Part shown: positions 1-8,295 of the stretch, in pieces
Position numbering within the stretch: position 1 is the stretch's first letter
Layout of the letters: each line of letters starts with the position of its first letter
Source of the DNA: Citrobacter freundii
GTDB taxonomy: Bacteria; Bacteroidota; Bacteroidia; Chitinophagales; Chitinophagaceae
DNA length: 48,995 bases
Direction: 5' to 3'
Assembly: GCA_003243445.1 (NCBI GenBank)
Contig: QFQQ01000048.1
Location: 1-48,995 of the forward strand
Position numbers and translations under genes: made by a program
Notes under the pieces: generated by a model
Seen by the model: only the letters and a program-made list of their open reading frames with translations
What the model was told of the DNA's origin: nothing
The model's database searches: none

Positions 1-13
1 TTATCAGCAACTA

Positions 14-103
14 ATCTGCGAAATCTGCGTATCCAATAGAGATCTGAACCCGCATTAAAATATTTTTCATCAATAGTGAGGATAGATCTGCGAAATCTGC
101 GGG
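14..103. repeat. dispersed CTGCGAAATCTGCG-type repeats
   Basis: Two copies of ATCTGCGAAATCTGCG lie at 14-29 and 86-101. The same word and its variants recur between genes at about 29.46-29.66 kb, 33.49 kb and 34.84-34.93 kb. The first 257 bases hold no convincing gene. They contain only these repeats and a small hairpin (CCTCCG...CGGAGG, 110-129). This kind of dispersed word is common between Bacteroidota genes; its function is unknown. Confidence 0.6.
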
Positions 104-257
104 CTCTGCCCTCCGTAGCGAAGCGGAGGAGGGAACCTTACGCCAGGCAAAGATGTACACGGTAGAACAATGAGGGGCTCCCGGCTCTGGCAGGCATTAA
201 GTTGGGTTGTGGCTGATTATTAGTCTACTTAAAAGATGGACTAATAAAGATTTGTTG

Positions 258-265
258 TACATTTG
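258..265 (+). promoter_or_regulatory. putative -7 box (TACATTTG)
   Basis: TACATTTG matches the Bacteroidota sigma-ABfr -7 consensus TAnnTTTG exactly and lies 22 bases before the ATG of the JmjC-like gene. No clear -33 TTTG lies about 19 bases upstream, so this is a half-supported promoter. Confidence 0.4.
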
Positions 266-287
266 GCGTCAATAATCGACAGATACT

Positions 288-1199
288 ATGGATCTGAAGC
301 CAATACCTTTTGTACAAAATATTTCCCGGAAGCAATTTACGCGGCAGTTTGTGAAGACAGTCCAACCTGTAATTATAAAAGGATTTATACAGGAGTGCCC
401 TGCATTGGAGAAATGGAACTATAGCTATTTTAAAGAGATAGCGGGTGATCATCCGGTGTCATTGCATGGAGCTGAAGACAAAGATCCGGATAAGGTCACC
501 AGCCTGCCCGTCGGAAAAACGACTTTTGGGCAATATCTCGATCATATAAGTTCGGGACCGACTGATCAGCGGTTGTTTTTATTCAACCTGCTGCTTGATA
601 AACCGGAGTTGCGAAAAGAGATCCGTCCGCGCGTGCTGGTGAAAAATTTTATCACCAAGCTGCCCCTGATGTTTTTTGGAGGGGAAGGTTCAAGTGTCCG
701 CTTACATTATGATATTGATATGAGTCATGTATTTCTGACGCAATTTGAAGGCCGGAAAAGGGTTTTCCTTTTTGCTCCGGATCAATCCGATCTTTTATAC
801 CGACTGCCGTTTAATTTTCATGGCATTGCTGATCTGCGTAATCCGGACTATGAAAAATTTCCGGCCTTACGCTATGTGCAGGGCTATGAGTGTACATTGG
901 AGCCCGGAGATACTTTATTCATCCCACGTGGATACTGGCATTATATTCAGTACATCACGCAAGGCTATTCTGTTAGTTACCGGGCCGTGTCATCCTCTTT
1001 TGCAGATAAATTGAAAGGGCTTTGGAATCTTGTTGGCGTACGAAAGCTGGATACGATCATCAGGAAGATCTTTGGACAAAGATGGTTTGATCATAAGATC
1101 AGGGTGGCATTTAAACGCGCGGAAAAGGCCGTTGACGCATTATGGCTGGGAGATGAAGACGAGGTGAATGATCACAAGATCAAACAACCGGCCTGGTAA
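288..1199 (+). CDS. JmjC / cupin-8-like Fe(II) oxygenase
   Basis: The 303-residue protein has the layout of cupin-8 / JmjC-domain Fe(II)- and 2-oxoglutarate-dependent hydroxylases. The HxD iron pair is visible as H140-Y-D142 (context VRLHYDIDMSH). A distal histidine, H218, sits in a PGDTLFIPRGYWHYI stretch, which is the usual final cupin strand. In between is the GRKRVFLFAP segment typical of the family. There is no signal peptide, so the protein should be cytoplasmic. Relatives hydroxylate ribosomal proteins, other proteins or small metabolites, and the substrate here cannot be read from the sequence. The ATG at 288 is preceded by a good -7 box. The gene is probably monocistronic, with 154 bases to the next start. 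Confidence 0.75.
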   Translation: MDLKPIPFVQNISRKQFTRQFVKTVQPVIIKGFIQECPALEKWNYSYFKEIAGDHPVSLHGAEDKDPDKVTSLPVGKTTFGQYLDHISSGPTDQRLFLFNLLLDKPELRKEIRPRVLVKNFITKLPLMFFGGEGSSVRLHYDIDMSHVFLTQFEGRKRVFLFAPDQSDLLYRLPFNFHGIADLRNPDYEKFPALRYVQGYECTLEPGDTLFIPRGYWHYIQYITQGYSVSYRAVSSSFADKLKGLWNLVGVRKLDTIIRKIFGQRWFDHKIRVAFKRAEKAVDALWLGDEDEVNDHKIKQPAW

Positions 1200-1353
1200 G
1201 GATCATTACCAGGATAGATCAAGCTACGGCAGCGTAGGCAACGGATCTATGGATTCGAACAGCTCTTACGGGTTTTTGATAATTTTAAATGATGTTGTGA
1301 ACGATCCACTCATTCGTTTGTTCTGAAAGGCATTCATTGAAAAGTTTAATTTT

Positions 1354-2130
1354 ATGATTTCGACTGTGCAGCAGCGCGGCAACAATACAAGCCGATTCTC
1401 TAACCGTGCGACAAATTATGCAAAGTTCAGGCCCGGGTATCCACCTGAAGTTTTCCCTTTCCTCGAAACTGAATTGCAGGTGGATCATGATCATGTAATA
1501 GTGGATATTGGTTCCGGCACCGGCTTGTTTGCAGAACCGATACTGGCGCGTGGCTATGCCGTGACAGGCATAGAACCAAATGATGATATGAGAAAGGCAG
1601 GGGATGAACGGTTAAAAGCATTTAGCCGTTTTACCAGCGTCAATGCGACTGCTGAACAGACGGGGCTTGATGCTGCAAGTGTTGACCTGATCACCATCGC
1701 TCAGACCTTCCATTGGCTGGATCCGGTTGCAACACGCCGGGAATGCCATCGCATTCTTAAACCCGGCGGTAAAGTGGTCCTCGCCTGGAACCGTCAGAAA
1801 GCGGCAACTGAATTTGAGTTGAAGTTTGATGACATGAAAGAAAAGTACCGGATCGATGAGCGCATCACTGAACAGGTAGATCATTCTCTGATCACTACAT
1901 TCTTTGCTCCGAATAAGGTTTTTGAAAAAACCTTTGCTAATACTCAATTGCTGGATTTCGAGGGCCTCAAAGGTCAATTGTTGTCTAAATCCTATATCCC
2001 TTTACCGGGACATGAGCGATATGATGATATGATCACGGAGCTGATACAGTTTTTTATTCAATACAATGAAAACGGATTGGTGAAGATCGAATACGAGACC
2101 CTGCTGATCTGGGGCTCAATGCACCGTTAA
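1354..2130 (+). CDS. class I SAM-dependent methyltransferase
   Basis: The 258-residue protein is a Rossmann-fold methyltransferase of the Methyltransf_11/25 type. Motif I is VDIGSGTG at residues 50-57, followed by the acidic loop GIEPN (72-76). AQTFHWLD (116-123) is the motif IV region, and LKPGGK (135-140) is the turn before strand 5. The N-terminal segment, with an ANYAKFRPGYP-like pattern, is typical of small-molecule methyltransferases in this superfamily. No transmembrane segment is visible. The substrate is unknown. The gene is followed 29 bases later by the end of a convergent gene. Confidence 0.8.
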   Translation: MISTVQQRGNNTSRFSNRATNYAKFRPGYPPEVFPFLETELQVDHDHVIVDIGSGTGLFAEPILARGYAVTGIEPNDDMRKAGDERLKAFSRFTSVNATAEQTGLDAASVDLITIAQTFHWLDPVATRRECHRILKPGGKVVLAWNRQKAATEFELKFDDMKEKYRIDERITEQVDHSLITTFFAPNKVFEKTFANTQLLDFEGLKGQLLSKSYIPLPGHERYDDMITELIQFFIQYNENGLVKIEYETLLIWGSMHR

Positions 2131-2159
2131 GCGCGGTGGTGTCAATCCTATCGCTTTCC

Positions 2160-2807
2160 TCAACGCTTTTTATTGGATTTCGGAAACCGCGGATCATTAA
2201 TGATCCGCCGGATCTGTTCGCTATGCCTGATACAATGTGAGATCATCCACAAGGCTTGCTGATGCAGATCGCGGATATCCCTTTTGCCTGAAGCATCTTT
2301 ACGGAATACATAATAGGCCCGCATGTTGAGCGCTGAGTTGCGGATAAAAAAATCTTTTGAAAGGCTTCTGTTGGTGGTGAATACCCGCCAGCAGGTTTCC
2401 TTATTGCAATAACGGTTCAGTGGCAGGTTGGTTCCGCGCGCATGACCTTTGGTTGTGTCTGTCGCATACGCAATGGCTTTTTCATCACCGCGCTTCGTAG
2501 AATCCTGGTATGACGCAGGCATCTCCGGTTGTGCCATGGCCCACCAGTATTCACGAACATATCCTTCTTCGATGAGGCCAAGATGTTCGATCACATCATT
2601 TACCGACCATGTGTTACTGTCAAGGCGGTAAAAGAATTGTTTCTCCGATAAGGGATCAACAAGGACGCGGAGCGTTTCAAGTGTGGAATCGAGTGCACGC
2701 AGGGTGGACGTTTTTTCTTCCTGTGTCCATTGTTTTAGCGGGGTTTGTGCGTAGATGGAAGACGCTGGTTGAAGGCAGATGAGCAGGGATAAAATGATTA
2801 TTCGCAT
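2160..2807 (-). CDS. exported DinB-like four-helix protein
   Basis: The 215-residue protein starts at an internal ATG (2807) because a clear signal peptide begins there (MRIIILSLLICLQPASSIYA). The longer frame upstream lacks protein-like character. The mature part fits the DinB/DUF664 metal-binding four-helix bundle: H75 in VNDVIEHLGLIEEGY, and H191 and H195 in the last helix (MISHCIRHSEQI), form the expected three-histidine metal site. DinB-fold proteins include thiol-dependent S-transferases, but the reaction is unknown. Secretion to the periplasm is unusual but recurrent for this family in Bacteroidota. The gene is convergent with the methyltransferase. Confidence 0.75.
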   Translation of the reverse strand: MRIIILSLLICLQPASSIYAQTPLKQWTQEEKTSTLRALDSTLETLRVLVDPLSEKQFFYRLDSNTWSVNDVIEHLGLIEEGYVREYWWAMAQPEMPASYQDSTKRGDEKAIAYATDTTKGHARGTNLPLNRYCNKETCWRVFTTNRSLSKDFFIRNSALNMRAYYVFRKDASGKRDIRDLHQQALWMISHCIRHSEQIRRIINDPRFPKSNKKR

Positions 2808-3100
2808 ATAGTAAGGTGATAAGTGGATGGTCGATATACCGGTTAGCCGTTCAGGGCTGAAAGCTAATACCGATTTAAGACCCGCACGCGCACTTTTGAG
2901 TGTTTGGCGGAATTGGTGCGGGGATGGTTGTCTGAGATTATGTCGGCACCCGCGCATGGTCTCTGATTTACGCCACAGGTTCAAAGGCTACAGCTTTGTA
3001 AAAGAGGTACAATGTTTGCATTTCAGCCTCTCCGGAGGCGTGGTGTTATTGGCTTCGCCTTTTTATTTTAAAAGTTTTTCATAACAGCAATTCCGGCATC

Positions 3101-3442
3101 ATGAAAATAACGAGCTTCCTTTTCGTACTGCTTCTGATCTTTGCCTCCTGTTCCACTCCAAAGAAAGCGCCGGTAAAGGCTGCCCCCACTGTAACGCGCG
3201 AAGACATATTGAACGGCGGTACTTCGTTCAGCAATGCTGTGGTATTGAAAGTGACGACTGAGAGAGAAGGCATGGATGAGGAATACCGGTGGCTGAGGAA
3301 TTTGTATCCGGGGTATACGCTGGTGAAAAGATCTGCGGTGAAGAGGTCGGGCAGGAGTTATGATATTGTACGGATAAGAACGAGAGAGGGGAAGTTGAAG
3401 GATATTTATTTTGATAGTACGAGTTTTGCGGGGCGGGGGTGA
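3101..3442 (+). CDS. small lipoprotein, hypothetical
   Basis: The 113-residue protein has an N-terminal hydrophobic segment ending in a lipobox (LIFASC), so Cys16 or Cys18 should be lipidated after cleavage. The mature part is Lys/Arg-rich and contains a repeated basic pattern (VKRSAVKRSGRSYDIVRIR) and a TREGKLKDIYFD tail. The sequence resembles small Bacteroidota lipoproteins of unknown role, and no named domain was recognised. It is divergent from the DinB-like gene across 293 bases in which no other gene is visible. Confidence 0.65.
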   Translation: MKITSFLFVLLLIFASCSTPKKAPVKAAPTVTREDILNGGTSFSNAVVLKVTTEREGMDEEYRWLRNLYPGYTLVKRSAVKRSGRSYDIVRIRTREGKLKDIYFDSTSFAGRG

Positions 3443-3479
3443 TAGAAACAGTTGTAGCCTGCGGTTATTAAATAATTGA

Positions 3480-3809
3480 TCTTACTACACAATATTTTAC
3501 CGAAATCAGGATCCCCAACCGGGCAGATTCCGGCAAATGGATCCGGTAATTTCCTTCTCCGAAAACCCTTATGTCAGGATGGGTAATAATCCGATCCTAA
3601 GGTATGATTGGTTAGGCGGCTATTTTGAGTACGCCAATTCGACGGTAAAAGAAACATATAGACGAATGCGCGAAGAAAACAGCAATCGAGTGGCTGGTGA
3701 ATTGAAGCCTGTTCAATACAGCATAACTGAGACCGGCTTTGAGGGAATATTGCTACCGATAGGTGTATTTAATGTTTCCTGCACAGTGATCCGGCAAATT
3801 GAATCTTAA
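3480..3809 (+). pseudogene. Rhs repeat-associated core remnant
   Basis: The open frame runs from 3480 and reads QDPQPGRFRQMDP (3507-3545), then NPYVRMGNNPILRYDWLGG. This is the signature of the Rhs repeat-associated core domain (YDPxxGRFxxxDP ... NNPxxxxDxxG), which sits just before the variable toxin tip of Rhs and wall-associated polymorphic toxins. A normal Rhs protein exceeds 1000 residues; here only about 110 codons remain, starting directly after a stop. The residues after DWLGG (to 3809) would be a short C-terminal tip and are not recognisable. An ATG at 3537 could start a 90-residue product, but a decayed relic is more likely. Confidence 0.65.
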
Positions 3810-3823
3810 AGTTTAATTTCCGA

Positions 3824-4081
3824 TCACAATCTCCTGATCTGAATATTACTGACAAAAAACTGATTCTTTTCATTCACATAAAAAATTAATCCCTTCAAGG
3901 TAGTCGCCGGCGCAAAAGCCGTTTTGCATTCCAAAATCTTACTGTTATTACTCAATACAATCACGCTTTCTCCTCTCTTTTGCAATCTTATCGTGACCTT
4001 GTTTACAGGCTTACTTCCCGTAAAATCAGGCAAGGGATAATAATTCGATACATTATATCCCGTCGATCCATTGATCATCAT
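3824..4081 (-). pseudogene. C-terminal fragment of an exported protein
   Basis: The frame encodes 85 residues from an ATG at 4081 with no signal peptide. It reads like the last beta-sandwich strands of a larger secreted protein: DFTGSKPVNKVTIRLQK, VLSNNSKILEC and a terminal FFVSNIQIRR. It resembles the domain seen upstream of OmpA-like modules in some Bacteroidota proteins, but that match is weak. The frame is closed by a stop only ten codons before the ATG, so it is likely a truncated remnant. Together with the Rhs relic it marks a decayed region. Confidence 0.4.
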
Positions 4082-4363
4082 CCAGCGGCCGCATCGGCCC
4101 GGTTCATATCACCGGGAGATACGTTTAATTGTCGTGGCCGGTCAAGTTGTGCTACAACGTGGGTACGTCTTTAAATCCTTGACCTTTTCTAATCACTGAA
4201 ACTATTAATGAATCACATATAAAATCTGAAGAGGTTTATGTACTGCTAAATTATATTTGTGCTGCATTTTACGATTCGATTCTCCCTTGACGTGCAAATT
4301 TTGTTTGATAAAAATATCTGAGCAGGGATAATTCCCGCTCATAGTTATTAATGTGTAATGATT
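4082..4363. other. gene-poor segment before the toxin-like gene
   Basis: No convincing gene is visible in this stretch. It is AT-rich and includes an imperfect hairpin (GAGCAGGGA...TCCCGCTC, about 4320-4340) just upstream of a strong terminator. Confidence 0.4.
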
Positions 4364-4401
4364 CCCGGTAACCTGGTTCAGGTTATCGGGTTTTGTTTTT
4401 T
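4364..4401 (+). terminator. rho-independent terminator
   Basis: CCCGGTAACCTG (4364-4375) pairs with CAGGTTATCGGG (4379-4390) with one G-T pair and a 3-base loop. A T-rich tract (TTTTGTTTTTT) follows. It insulates the toxin-like gene at 4431 from anything upstream, although no intact gene now ends before it. Confidence 0.75.
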
Positions 4402-4430
4402 ACGGCCGTCACTATTAGGATAAAGTCGAA

Positions 4431-4994
4431 ATGCATGTAACCATAGTTATTGATATTAAAATTGATCATCCTGTACCTATGAATTATTTACGAATATATG
4501 AGGCTGTCAGTGGAGGGCTTGTTGATATTCATCCTTTGCATGGGAGAGATGAATTGCTTGTTAATTTGAAGGCGGCCCGTATTCTTGCAGATTGTGGATA
4601 CAAAATTGAATTGTTACCGAGTATTCCGGCTACAGAAGTGGAAAAAAGGGCAGAGTGGTTATGGGATGTATTTGGTGATAAGAATCCCGATGTTCGAATA
4701 GATGGCCATATGATTGGAGATATCAAAACACCCGTCGTTGCTATTAGACAGTCGTCTATTAATCGATGCATATATGCGTGTGCTAAACAGAAAGTTTCTG
4801 TGTCGATAATCAATTTGCTTGGGAAAAAATACGCGCTTCATGATATCAGAAAAGGGATCATCGGCGCTTTGCAGCCCGGGCGTAATAAAACAGTCAAAGA
4901 AGTTTGGATAATCACATCTGGTGGAAATTTATTCAAGGTCGATCGGGGAACTGTTTTTGACGAATCAATTTATGCTGCCTTGAACTATCTTTAA
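4431..4994 (+). CDS. CdiA-CT-like tRNase toxin domain, stand-alone
   Basis: The 187-residue protein matches the pattern of the nuclease tips of CdiA/Rhs polymorphic toxins (CdiA_C tRNase-type). It has HGRDELLVNLKAARILADCGY (residues 38-57), LLPSIP (61-66), then KNPDVRIDG (84-92) and DIKT (97-100). P86-D87 with D97 and K99 is a PD...DxK nuclease constellation. This is followed by INRCIYACAKQ, the helix that ends such domains. In known systems this domain is the C-terminal part of a very large secreted protein. Here it has no signal peptide or delivery domain and starts from its own ATG, with a stop five codons upstream. It may be an orphan toxin tip left from the Rhs locus or a cytoplasmic relative. 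The last 60 residues are not recognised. Confidence 0.55.
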   Translation: MHVTIVIDIKIDHPVPMNYLRIYEAVSGGLVDIHPLHGRDELLVNLKAARILADCGYKIELLPSIPATEVEKRAEWLWDVFGDKNPDVRIDGHMIGDIKTPVVAIRQSSINRCIYACAKQKVSVSIINLLGKKYALHDIRKGIIGALQPGRNKTVKEVWIITSGGNLFKVDRGTVFDESIYAALNYL

Positions 4995-4999
4995 ACAGG

Positions 5000-5033
5000 A
5001 AGGGCGGTTTCCTCTTTCGAGGTAACCGCCCTT
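5000..5033 (+). terminator. terminator of the toxin-like gene
   Basis: AAGGGCGGTT (5000-5009) and AACCGCCCTT (5024-5033) form a perfect 10-bp stem starting six bases after the stop codon. The downstream T-run is weak, and the stem is symmetric enough to act in both directions. Confidence 0.65.
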
Positions 5034-5187
5034 CTGCGTAGGCTCAAGGCCGCAGCCCGAAGCAGAACAAAGATAGCATCTTTTATGAAATTTTCAATTC
5101 AAGAAGCCAGATTTTATATTAGCATCTTAAAAACGTTGCGTTGTGTGTTTTTTCCTCAGTTAAGTGCAAAAAAAATGATATTTAGCT

Positions 5188-5877
5188 ATGAACATTATTG
5201 AATTGGAGATATTCCCGTCTTTTAATCCTTCCTGTTGCATCCGGTTGATCGAACAGACTTCATCCTATGATTTAAGTATTCAAATCAACGACGTTAATAA
5301 AAGTAGATGGCAGGTGACAGTATTCGATATATCCGCCGTCGGGATGATCGAGAGCTTAGCCAGTAAAGTTGTTGCGGAAGCTGCCGCAGACGAGCGGATG
5401 ATGCTGGACGGTGTTGGGCTCAAATGCATGATTACTGAAAATGAGATCAGTAGGCAGCACGAATTCAGAAATCCGGTATTCGGATCTGATGAATTTGAAT
5501 TAGTGAATCATTTCTTAGCAGTGGTTCAGCAATGCATCAGCGATCAGTCGCTTATCAATTATATTGAGCTCATTGAAGGATATTTCTCTGATACTGCCCC
5601 TGTAAAAATTTTTAATGAGCGGCCGTTGAGATTGCGCATCTATGGGCTGCTCTCTGTTTCGGAAAGAGAAGAGTTGATATCGATTATTGACAGAGTGAAG
5701 AATGATGACGATCTTGTTATCGATATGACAAATTTCGTCAGCATGGGAACTATTTTATACGAGTGTTTTAGTCCGTTGAAGCATGTTTCAAACCTGACTT
5801 TTCTCGCGAATGAAAATGCATTGAAGCGAATAGTGGAAATGGGATTTGATAAAAACACCATCCAACTCGTTAGTTGA
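5188..5877 (+). CDS. unknown protein; candidate immunity protein with STAS-like tail
   Basis: The 229-residue protein is acidic and soluble, with no signal peptide. Residues 1-135 have the rhythm of Bacteroidota immunity-like proteins: a CIRLIEQTSSYDLSIQ strand pair, an LDGVGLKC turn (73-80), FRNPVFGSDEFELVNHFL (93-110), and a closing YIELIEGYF helix (125-133). Residues 147-229 (LRLRIYGLLSV...DLVIDMTNFVSMGTIL...LTFLANENALKRIVEMGF) look like an STAS/anti-anti-sigma fold, judged only by strand-helix pattern. The gene lies downstream of the toxin-like gene on the same strand but is separated from it by a terminator and 193 bases. It would therefore have its own promoter, as expected of a retained immunity gene. 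Function is unproven. Confidence 0.4.
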   Translation: MNIIELEIFPSFNPSCCIRLIEQTSSYDLSIQINDVNKSRWQVTVFDISAVGMIESLASKVVAEAAADERMMLDGVGLKCMITENEISRQHEFRNPVFGSDEFELVNHFLAVVQQCISDQSLINYIELIEGYFSDTAPVKIFNERPLRLRIYGLLSVSEREELISIIDRVKNDDDLVIDMTNFVSMGTILYECFSPLKHVSNLTFLANENALKRIVEMGFDKNTIQLVS

Positions 5878-6084
5878 CTTTGAAGGGTTAAGTTTTAAGA
5901 GAGTTCATGGAGAAGCGGTATATGATCAGGAGTTGCTGCCAAACTTTAAATGAGCAGGCGACTTATAATTGAAGGACTTCCTGTCCAGCGCATTTTCCGC
6001 CGTTACAAAGTTGAAGAATGCCCGAGGGTTTTTTCCTTCTCTTCCGTACATTTAACCATTCCTACATCTCACAAACCAATCTAT

Positions 6085-8103
6085 ATGACAAGACTGCTTT
6101 TGCTACCCCTCATTACCCTGTTAGCCATCAGCTGCAAGCAAGCCACAGATCAGACCTCAACCCACGTAGCTATCACCGGGATTGATTCCGCCATAAAACC
6201 CGGCGATAACTTCTTTATGTACGTGAATAAGATCTGGTATGACAGTGCTAAGATCCCCGCCAGTCAATCCGGTGTGGGCTCGTACTCGTTCCTGAATTTT
6301 CCGCAGCGGATCCGGTTGCAGGGGATCCTGGACAGTATTGCCGCAAGCAATAACCCTGCTGGCAGCATTGAACAGAAAGTAGGGGATTTCTATGCGTCCG
6401 GAATGGATACCGTGGCGATCGATAAACGCGGGTATGAACCGATCAAACCCATCCTGACAAAGATCGATGCGGTGACTGATCTGCCTTCTTTGCTCAAACT
6501 TGTGGCAGAAGAACAAAAGACAGGCAACAGATCCCTGATCGGTTTTTATATCGGGCCGGATGATAAACAGAGCTCGGTAACGATCGTTGAATTGGGGCAG
6601 GCCGGACTTGGTCTGCCGGAAAGGGATTATTATTTCAAAACAGATCCTTCAACGGCCGGGATTCAGCAGGCGTATAAAGCTACGCTCAGTGCTTATTTCA
6701 AACTGATAGGTATTGATTCCGCTACTGCGGATAAAAATGCTGCGCTTGTTTATGACATCGAAAAACAACTGGCAGGTTCGCATAAAACAAATATTGAACT
6801 CCGCGATGTAAAAGGCAATTATAATAAACTGGCAGTAGCTGATATTTCCAGGAAACAGCCGAACATTGGCTGGACTGCTTTGCTGGCAGCCTACGGCGCA
6901 AAAGTGGATTCGGTGGATATGGGGCAGCCCGGCTATTATGACAAGCTCAACGCAATGCTGCGGACTGTACCGCTCAACGACTGGAAAGTCTATTTGAAAG
7001 CAAGTGCGCTGCGCAATTATTCTGCCTTTTTAAGCAAACCGTTTAATGATGTAAATTTCAACTATACAAAAGTCCTCACTGGTCAGGCGGTAAAGAAGCC
7101 CCGCGCCGAAGAAATGACACAGGCGGTTGACCGCTCGCTTGGCCAGGCACTGGCGCAGTTGTACGTCAAGAAATATTTCCCGGATGAAGCAAAAAAACGC
7201 ATGCGCGTACTGGTGGACAACCTGAAAAGAGCATTTGAAGCGCGGATCACCAAACTTGATTGGATGAGTGATTCGACCAAGGCAAAAGCGAAAGAAAAAT
7301 TGCAGGCGTTCACTGAGAAGATCGGTTATCCTGATAAATGGCGCGATTATTCAAAAGTAGAAGTGAAACGCGATACCTATTTTGAGAACAGGTTATCAGC
7401 TAATAAGAATGACTATGCTTATATGCTGGCAAAACTTGGTCAGCCGGTAGACAGATCTGAATGGCATACCACTCCACCGACCGTCACCGCGTACAACAAT
7501 CCTCCGTTGAATGAGATCGTATTCCCGGCGGGAATACTCCAGCCCCCTTATTTTGATCTGAACGCAGATGATGCGCTCAACTACGGTGGTATCGGTATGG
7601 TGATCGGTCACGAGATCACACACTCGTTCGATGACCAGGGAGCGCAATATGATAAGGCTGGCAACGTTACGGATTGGTGGACAAAATCTGATTATGAAAA
7701 ATTCAAATCGCGCACACAACAGGTGCTTGATCAATACAACTCATTCGTGGTGCTGGATTCCGTGCATGTGAAAGGTGCGTTGACACTTGGTGAAAACACG
7801 GCAGATCTTGCCGGCATCGCCATTGCTTATGATGCATTTAAAATGACGGATCAGGGAAAGGATACCACCAGGCTGGATGGTTTTACACCTGATCAACGGT
7901 TCTTTATTTCCATTGCCAGGATCTGGAGGGTTAAGACAACGGACGAGTTCATGCGGATGTATGTAAATACCAACTCGCATTCACCCGCTGTATGGAGAGT
8001 GAATGGGCCGCTGATGAATTTTACACCGTTTTATAATGCATTCAATGTGCAGCCAGGAGACAAAATGTATAAGCCGGAGAGTGAGCGGATCAGGGTTTGG
8101 TAA
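6085..8103 (+). CDS. M13 family zinc metallopeptidase (neprilysin/PepO-like), lipoprotein
   Basis: The 672-residue protein starts at the internal ATG at 6085, chosen because a lipoprotein signal follows at once (MTRLLLLPLITLLAISC, lipidated Cys17). The mature N-terminus begins with the GIDSAIKPGDNFFMYVN segment that opens the large M13 N-domain. The catalytic domain shows the zinc motif HEITH (H509, E510, H513), the third ligand E570 in GENTADLAG with D574, and NPPLNEIVFPAGILQPP, equivalent to the substrate-binding NAFY region. Length is normal for bacterial M13 enzymes. It should be anchored in the periplasm or outer membrane and cleave oligopeptides. It is probably monocistronic, with a hairpin terminator at 8215. 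Confidence 0.93.
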   Translation: MTRLLLLPLITLLAISCKQATDQTSTHVAITGIDSAIKPGDNFFMYVNKIWYDSAKIPASQSGVGSYSFLNFPQRIRLQGILDSIAASNNPAGSIEQKVGDFYASGMDTVAIDKRGYEPIKPILTKIDAVTDLPSLLKLVAEEQKTGNRSLIGFYIGPDDKQSSVTIVELGQAGLGLPERDYYFKTDPSTAGIQQAYKATLSAYFKLIGIDSATADKNAALVYDIEKQLAGSHKTNIELRDVKGNYNKLAVADISRKQPNIGWTALLAAYGAKVDSVDMGQPGYYDKLNAMLRTVPLNDWKVYLKASALRNYSAFLSKPFNDVNFNYTKVLTGQAVKKPRAEEMTQAVDRSLGQALAQLYVKKYFPDEAKKRMRVLVDNLKRAFEARITKLDWMSDSTKAKAKEKLQAFTEKIGYPDKWRDYSKVEVKRDTYFENRLSANKNDYAYMLAKLGQPVDRSEWHTTPPTVTAYNNPPLNEIVFPAGILQPPYFDLNADDALNYGGIGMVIGHEITHSFDDQGAQYDKAGNVTDWWTKSDYEKFKSRTQQVLDQYNSFVVLDSVHVKGALTLGENTADLAGIAIAYDAFKMTDQGKDTTRLDGFTPDQRFFISIARIWRVKTTDEFMRMYVNTNSHSPAVWRVNGPLMNFTPFYNAFNVQPGDKMYKPESERIRVW

Positions 8104-8214
8104 ACGCTTCAGTTTGTTCTCTTTTTTCCGGTCATTTCGTCTTACCGGTTTTATTGTTACCTGTAAGGAGCAAGGCCTGGAAGAGAGAACTAAAGCGAAA
8201 GCTTAAAATGCTTC

Positions 8215-8250
8215 AAAGCCATCATGGAAACTCCATGATGGCTTTTGTTT
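8215..8250 (+). terminator. terminator after the M13 peptidase gene
   Basis: AAAGCCATCATGGA (8215-8228) pairs perfectly with TCCATGATGGCTTT (8232-8245) across a 3-base loop, followed by a T-rich stretch (TGTTTTCT). Confidence 0.8.
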
Positions 8251-8259
8251 TCTGCCCTG

Positions 8260-8267
8260 TATATTTA
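8260..8267 (+). promoter_or_regulatory. putative -7 box (TATATTTA)
   Basis: TATATTTA, one base off the Bacteroidota TAnnTTTG consensus, lies 28 bases before the RpiA start. The same octamer occurs at similar distances before the SnoaL-like gene (20401-20408, minus) and the M28 peptidase gene (39195-39202, minus). Confidence 0.35.
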
Positions 8268-8295
8268 TACTGACACCATAAAAGAATATGCAAAT

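Noticed and set aside
3824..4174. 64-codon plus-strand frame (3980-4174) opposite the fragment at 3824-4081
   Set aside because: Arg/Ile-rich random composition, no motif, and it crosses the end of the fragment on the other strand.
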